Origin: Clostridium sp. BJN0001
GTDB taxonomy: Bacteria; Bacillota; Clostridia; Clostridiales; Clostridiaceae
Assembly (NCBI RefSeq): GCF_022869825.1
Contig: NZ_CP094971.1
Coordinates: 1,737,501-1,801,500 of the forward strand
Length of the DNA stretch: 64,000 bases
Direction: 5' to 3'
Part shown: one piece after another, positions 60,500 through 64,000 of the stretch
How the letters are laid out: every line of letters starts with the position of its first letter
Numbering within the stretch: position 1 is the first letter of the stretch
Notes under the pieces: model-generated
The model's database searches: none
What the model saw: only the letters and a program-made list of their open reading frames with translations
Told to the model about the DNA's origin: nothing
Program-made: the position numbers and the translations under genes

Positions 60500-61522
60500 T
60501 TATAGTAAATCATGATTAACCTCTGTCTTATAATAATGATTAATAGTTGCTGGAGCATTATAAAGTGCAGTAATCATATAGCTTTTAATATTTCTAACCT
60601 TAGTGGTGTTTTTATTAATGCAATTAATAACATACTGAATATGCAAAATATTTAACTTAAGTATTCTGCTTTTTACAATATCAGCCTGCAAATCCTGTCC
60701 TGCTATCCTTATATTCTTACTTGTGGAGCATATAATATCCATCATAAGATTTACTATTTCATCTACTTCTTCTTTATCATACTGGCTACATAAGGTGCTG
60801 TAGCCTATATTTTCTTTTAGAATCTCTTTATAAATCTCAATGTTGTCTATCTCATCTATCCTATCTTCAATATTTTTTATCTCAAAATTATTATTATCCT
60901 GATAGATAGGATTGATATTATCAGTGTCATTTATGTTAGTCTTATTATATTTAGTATAATTACTCTTCGATTTTGAGAAGTCTTGACTTTTGCTTTTTGG
61001 AACTCTAAATTTTTCGTTTTCAGAACCCTTGACTTCCGATTTTGAAAAGTCTTGACTTTCCATTTGTGAAAGTCCTATTTTTCTATTTTGAATATTTTTG
61101 ACTTTCGATTTTTGGAAGTCTAGACTTTCATTGTTTTTTTCTTCAGCATTTTCTTTTATTACAAAGCTTTTAACATATATAATTGTTGGTTTTCCTTGAC
61201 CTTGTTTTACGCGTTTAATTAATCCAATACCCTTATCTCCATCTAATTCTGCAAGAAGCTTAACTGCTTTTCCTGTACCACAATTCATTAATTCAACAAT
61301 ATCTTCTAAAGTAAAATAAATATAGACTCTATTATTATCATCAAGCCATCCATTTTTTAAAGATAAAGACATTCTATCAAGCATAAGTCCATACAATACC
61401 TTTGCTTCACAAGATAATCCTTTAAAATGTATATCTGTGAATAAAACCTTTGGTATTCTATAAAAACTAAATTGTTCTGCTTCCTTTCCATAATAATAAT
61501 CAAAATCTATATCGTTACTCAA
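60500..61522 (-). CDS. repA: Replication initiator protein (RepA_N-type with DUF6017-like C-terminus)
   Basis: The 340-residue protein has an N-terminal winged-helix domain (EQFSFYRIPKVLFTDIHFKGLSCEAKVLYGLMLDR) typical of RepA_N initiators, read as FYRIPKVLFTDIHFKGLSCE. It has a repetitive Lys/Ser-rich linker (DFxKSxVK units) and a C-terminal helical domain. Such proteins start replication of plasmids and of excised conjugative elements. It lies four bases after parB. The TTG start follows GGAGG by eight bases. Confidence 0.88.
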   Translation of the reverse strand: MSNDIDFDYYYGKEAEQFSFYRIPKVLFTDIHFKGLSCEAKVLYGLMLDRMSLSLKNGWLDDNNRVYIYFTLEDIVELMNCGTGKAVKLLAELDGDKGIGLIKRVKQGQGKPTIIYVKSFVIKENAEEKNNESLDFQKSKVKNIQNRKIGLSQMESQDFSKSEVKGSENEKFRVPKSKSQDFSKSKSNYTKYNKTNINDTDNINPIYQDNNNFEIKNIEDRIDEIDNIEIYKEILKENIGYSTLCSQYDKEEVDEIVNLMMDIICSTSKNIRIAGQDLQADIVKSRILKLNILHIQYVINCINKNTTKVRNIKSYMITALYNAPATINHYYKTEVNHDLL

Positions 61523-61525
61523 TTT

Positions 61526-62428
61526 TTATTCCTCCTTTCCGCTCCAATCTTCTAATAATTTATAAATAATATCCTCTATCTGCTTTTGTGTATATTCTTT
61601 AGGAAAATATCTCCCAAGCTTTTCTCTGGAAATTGTAACTTTATTCACTGCTTTTTCTTCCTCTGTCATTATTATTTCAATAACATTTTTATCAAGCTTT
61701 CCTTCTAAACTATATTTCTTTAGCCTTACTGATTGGGATAATGAAGGAATACTATTACTTTTTTTTATAATTTTTAATAAATCTGCTTGTTCTTCTTTAT
61801 TCAAATATGAAATATCCACAGCTGCATTAAATGACAGCTTTTTATTATCCACATATTCTAATAGTTCCTTAATGAGTTCTGTTAATCTTATAAATCTCTG
61901 AACTTGTCTTATACTATCCCCAGCTTCTTCTCCTATTTCCTTAACTCCACCTACTTTATTGCACTCTTTCAAATCACTTCTAAACCCCTGATGTTTTATT
62001 GCATCAAGCTTCATTTTATAAGCAAATGCCTTTTCACTATATAATAGATTTTCTCTTTGTATATTAGAATCTACCATTATAATAGTTGCTTCATCATCAT
62101 TTAAATTTCTCACTATAACTGGCATAGTTTTTAATCCTGCATTTTCACTTGCTCTTTTTCTTCTATGTCCAGATATAAGTTCATAGCCTCCATTTTCTCT
62201 TTGCCTTGCAATAGCTGGTACTAACACTCCATATTCTTTTATACTCTTAACTGTTTCCTCCATTTTTTCATCATCTATCACCTTAAATGGATGGTTAGTA
62301 AATTCATATAATTCTGAAAGAGAAATTTCCTGTATTCTTTCATTTTTAATATTTTCTTTTTCGTCTACTATGTTAAATATATCATTATAGGAAGTTAGTT
62401 TGATTTTCTTTGCATTACTGCTTTTCAT
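61526..62428 (-). CDS. parB: ParB/Spo0J-family partition protein
   Basis: The 300-residue protein has the ParB N-terminal nuclease-like box with ISGHRRKRASENAGL and IMVDSNIQRENLLYSEKAFAY, and a helix-turn-helix region with AGDSIRQVQRFIRLTELI. It binds parS-like centromere sites to segregate the element with ParA. It overlaps parA by 14 bases. No parS copies were found by eye. Confidence 0.93.
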   Translation of the reverse strand: MKSSNAKKIKLTSYNDIFNIVDEKENIKNERIQEISLSELYEFTNHPFKVIDDEKMEETVKSIKEYGVLVPAIARQRENGGYELISGHRRKRASENAGLKTMPVIVRNLNDDEATIIMVDSNIQRENLLYSEKAFAYKMKLDAIKHQGFRSDLKECNKVGGVKEIGEEAGDSIRQVQRFIRLTELIKELLEYVDNKKLSFNAAVDISYLNKEEQADLLKIIKKSNSIPSLSQSVRLKKYSLEGKLDKNVIEIIMTEEEKAVNKVTISREKLGRYFPKEYTQKQIEDIIYKLLEDWSGKEE

Positions 62429-63203
62429 TATTTAAAACCTCCTCAGCTAATAATTCATAGGCTTTTGCTACTTTTCCATTAGGATCATGCTTAAAAATAC
62501 TTGTCCCATATTTGCTTGTTTCTGAAGCTCTTACTGAATAAGGAATATTATTTTCAAATATCTTTAAATTCTCTCCATAAGCTTCCCTAAGTGCTGATAT
62601 ATTTTCCTTTGAATCATTTGTTCTTTCATTGACCATAGTCATTAATATCCCTTCAATATTTATCTTTTGATTAATCTGCTTTCTAACCTTATTAATTGTA
62701 TGAAGCAAAAGTTCTAAGCCCTTTAATGGAAGATACTGTGCTTGAACAGGAATGAGTATTCTATCAGCTGCTGCAAATACATTTATTGTTATCATTCCAA
62801 GGGATGGCATACAGTCAATTATTATATAGTCATAAAATTTCTTCATCATTTCAATATATTCTTTTAATATAAGCTCTCTGCTCATTACATTGACTAATGA
62901 AATTTCAATTCCTGATAGTTCAATATTAGCTGGAAGTAAATCAATTTTTTCTTCATGTCTAAGTATCCCATCTTTTTCTAACATTTCTTCATCATTTATT
63001 ACTTTTCCCATTACAGTAGCTAGGGTTTCTGTCAGTTTATCTGGTTCATCAAACCCTAAGCTTGCAGTTAAACTTCCTTGAGAATCTGCATCTATTAAAA
63101 GTACTTTTTTCCCCTTTCTTACAAGTCCAATTCCTAAATTAACTGTTGTTGTAGTTTTGCCTACTCCCCCTTTTTGATTTGCTATTGCTATTACCTTACA
63201 CAT
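62415..63203 (-). CDS. parA: ParA/Soj-family partition ATPase
   Basis: The protein has the deviant Walker A IANQKGGVGKTTTTVNLG at the start, the Walker A' IDADSQGSLTASLG and the IIDCMPSLGMI motif of ParA ATPases. I choose the ATG at 63201-63203 because GGAGGGAAA lies upstream; a longer frame upstream contains no SD. It leads the parA-parB-repA group and is preceded by two terminator hairpins. Confidence 0.95.
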   Translation of the reverse strand: MCKVIAIANQKGGVGKTTTTVNLGIGLVRKGKKVLLIDADSQGSLTASLGFDEPDKLTETLATVMGKVINDEEMLEKDGILRHEEKIDLLPANIELSGIEISLVNVMSRELILKEYIEMMKKFYDYIIIDCMPSLGMITINVFAAADRILIPVQAQYLPLKGLELLLHTINKVRKQINQKINIEGILMTMVNERTNDSKENISALREAYGENLKIFENNIPYSVRASETSKYGTSIFKHDPNGKVAKAYELLAEEVLNNEKQ

Positions 63204-63230
63204 TTTCTTTCCCTCCTTAAAATAGAAAAA

Positions 63231-63301
63231 GGACACTCCAAAATCACTAATGGAATATCCTTATATTGAAAAAGGGATACAATTAAATTAATCGTATCCC
63301 T
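63231..63301 (-). terminator. Two tandem terminators upstream of parA
   Basis: The first (63273-63301) pairs AGGGATAC with GTATCCCT, and the second (63231-63260) pairs GGATATTCC with GGAGTGTCC with two wobbles. Both are followed by U runs on the minus strand. They lie between an 82-codon frame and parA and could act as terminators or as attenuators of the partition genes. Confidence 0.75.
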
Positions 63302-63315
63302 ATAATAATTCATAT

Positions 63316-63564
63316 TTACTTTTGTGTATTAAACATGTTCCCATTGAAAACATCAATTACAACTGAAACTGAAATTCTATCAATTATAGCTTTATTTCTA
63401 TAATCTTGTTCATCTCTGTTAAATGTCATAATCTTTGTAAAGTGTTTAAATGCTAGGATTTCGACGTACCTTGATATTGTAGTCCCACTACCACTTCCAC
63501 ATGAGGTGTATTTCAAAATTAAATTGCTTTTAAATATAAACAAATATATTTTAAAGTATTTCAC
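63316..63564 (-). CDS. Small hypothetical protein (82 codons), uncertain
   Basis: The frame starts GTG behind a weak TAGGCG sequence. The middle of the product (SCGSGSGTTISRYVEILAFK) looks protein-like, but I recognise no family, and the first part is AT-rich. It is upstream of the tandem terminators before parA on the same strand. It may be a genuine small gene of the conjugative element, or non-coding. Confidence 0.35.
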   Translation of the reverse strand: MKYFKIYLFIFKSNLILKYTSCGSGSGTTISRYVEILAFKHFTKIMTFNRDEQDYRNKAIIDRISVSVVIDVFNGNMFNTQK

Positions 63565-63636
63565 GCCTAATTACAGCTTTAATTTTCGAAACAAAACTAT
63601 AAATAAGTATATCCTAAAATATATTAGATTTTTCTA

Positions 63637-63698
63637 AAATTCATATGTGGGTGGAAAAAAGGTGGAATTTTTTTATATTTCCACCCACATATGAATTT
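63637..63698. repeat. Perfect 21 bp inverted repeat near the right edge
   Basis: The left arm begins AAATTCATATGTGGGTGG (63637 on) and its exact complement ends at 63698, with twenty bases between. The spacer holds a third copy of the GGTGGAA motif, so GGTGGAA occurs three times in 60 bases. It could be a terminator, an origin or partition site for the replicon encoded next door. Confidence 0.55.
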
Positions 63699-63707
63699 CT
63701 ATTTAAT

Positions 63708-63744
63708 GATCTTGTTAAAAATATAGATAGCTTTCAACAAGATC
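63708..63744. repeat. Nine-base inverted repeat (GATCTTGTT / AACAAGATC)
   Basis: The two arms are exact complements at 63708-63716 and 63736-63744. It lies ten bases after the 21 bp inverted repeat and forms part of the same structured non-coding block. Confidence 0.4.
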
Positions 63745-63849
63745 TTATTAATGTATTGGATAAGTTGTGAACAATTTTAGGAATATTAAAGCATAGTCTT
63801 TATAGATATTTATATAAGAATGAAATACATATTAGAAATATTTATAATA

Positions 63850-63889
63850 AAATAAAGAACCATATTTTTTGATATATGGTTCTTTATTT
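63850..63889. terminator. Bidirectional terminator near the right edge
   Basis: AAATAAAGAACCATAT pairs perfectly with ATATGGTTCTTTATTT around an eight-base loop, with A and T runs on the two sides. The genes it serves lie outside or at the edge of the window. Confidence 0.8.
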
Positions 63890-64000
63890 TAATTTCAAAG
63901 TGTCTATTTTTTAATGGTTTATTAAATTTATTTATCGTATGTATTATAGATGCATACTTATTACTTTCAAAAATAATATTTGTAAGTTCTACATCTTTTT

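Larger units (their letters stand above)
63565..64000. other. Right-edge region without a supported gene
   Basis: Apart from the palindromes and terminator listed separately, I see no gene. A plus-strand frame from the ATG at 63645 to 63770 (ending in VKNIDSFQQDLINVLDKL) and a minus-strand frame entering from 64000 (containing KDVELTNIIFESNKYASI) both look mildly protein-like. They could be a remnant and a partial gene, but neither has an SD or a recognised family. Confidence 0.4.

Noticed and set aside
61130-61140. A relaxase or oriT nick region near the replication initiator
   Set aside because: No relaxase gene or recognisable nic motif was found there, and repeats in this area belong to the initiator linker.
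1-64000. CRISPR arrays, rRNA or tRNA genes
   Set aside because: I looked for regularly spaced repeats and for tRNA CCA/T-loop patterns by eye and saw none. A tRNA or integration site may lie outside the window.

Overview
The window is very AT-rich DNA from an endospore-forming Firmicute, most likely Clostridium or a close relative. Evidence: the sporulation genes spoIIP, gpr, spoIIAA-spoIIAB-sigF and spoVAC-spoVAD-spoVAE; frequent TTG/GTG starts behind strong purine-rich ribosome binding sites; many U-tailed terminators; and the chromosomal order hemW-lepA-spoIIP-gpr-rpsT-holA-comEC. The species cannot be named from what is here.

Positions 1-14,200 are core chromosome, nearly all on the minus strand: hemW (partial), lepA, a small membrane-anchored protein, spoIIP, gpr, rpsT (plus strand), holA, a comEC lacking its usual C-terminal hydrolase domain, a P-type ATPase with degenerate catalytic motifs, spoVA genes and the sigF operon. 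Positions 14,200-34,300 are housekeeping and metabolism: glnK-amtB, aspartate kinase, a prepilin peptidase, Nudix and HAD hydrolases, a YtaF-like membrane protein, an HD-GYP protein, a GreA-like factor, a FliB-like protein, brnQ, a thioredoxin-Crp operon, type III glutamine synthetase, an ABC exporter, and a thiamine salvage operon behind a probable HMP-PP (thiS-motif) riboswitch. Several leaders carry terminator hairpins (amtB, glnN, thiamine operon), suggesting control by antitermination.

Positions 34,400-43,600 are a rearranged accessory junction. A TetR gene and two ABC exporter half-transporters form a minus-strand group split by an intact IS3-family element. The divergent AraC-type regulator is cut short by a three-gene transposon (DUF6431 protein, DDE transposase, AAA ATPase). 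The other flank of that transposon is a 5' fragment of a topoisomerase gene from a conjugative element, so the transposon marks a deletion or recombination scar rather than a simple insertion.

Positions 43,500-63,300 hold one side of a Tn1549/CTn-like integrative conjugative element, all minus strand. In transcription order: parA, parB, a replication initiator, a frame-disrupted dynamin-like GTPase gene, DUF3801, VirD4, a Maff2-type pilin-like protein, a VirB6-like channel, PrgI, VirB4, an M23-like protein, DUF4315, DUF4366, an SF1 helicase (probable cargo), a group II intron placed directly after a terminator, and truncated topB. Relaxase and integrase are absent from the window, so this side is not self-transmissible as seen. 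The last 450 bases hold palindromes and terminators but no gene I can support.

The best candidates for something undescribed are: the SD-hairpin-start leaders of lepA and spoIIAA; the pseudoenzyme-like P-type ATPase; the UPF1-like helicase and GTPase cargo genes; the DUF6431 transposon with repeated ends; and paired attenuator-like hairpins inside the transfer operon.
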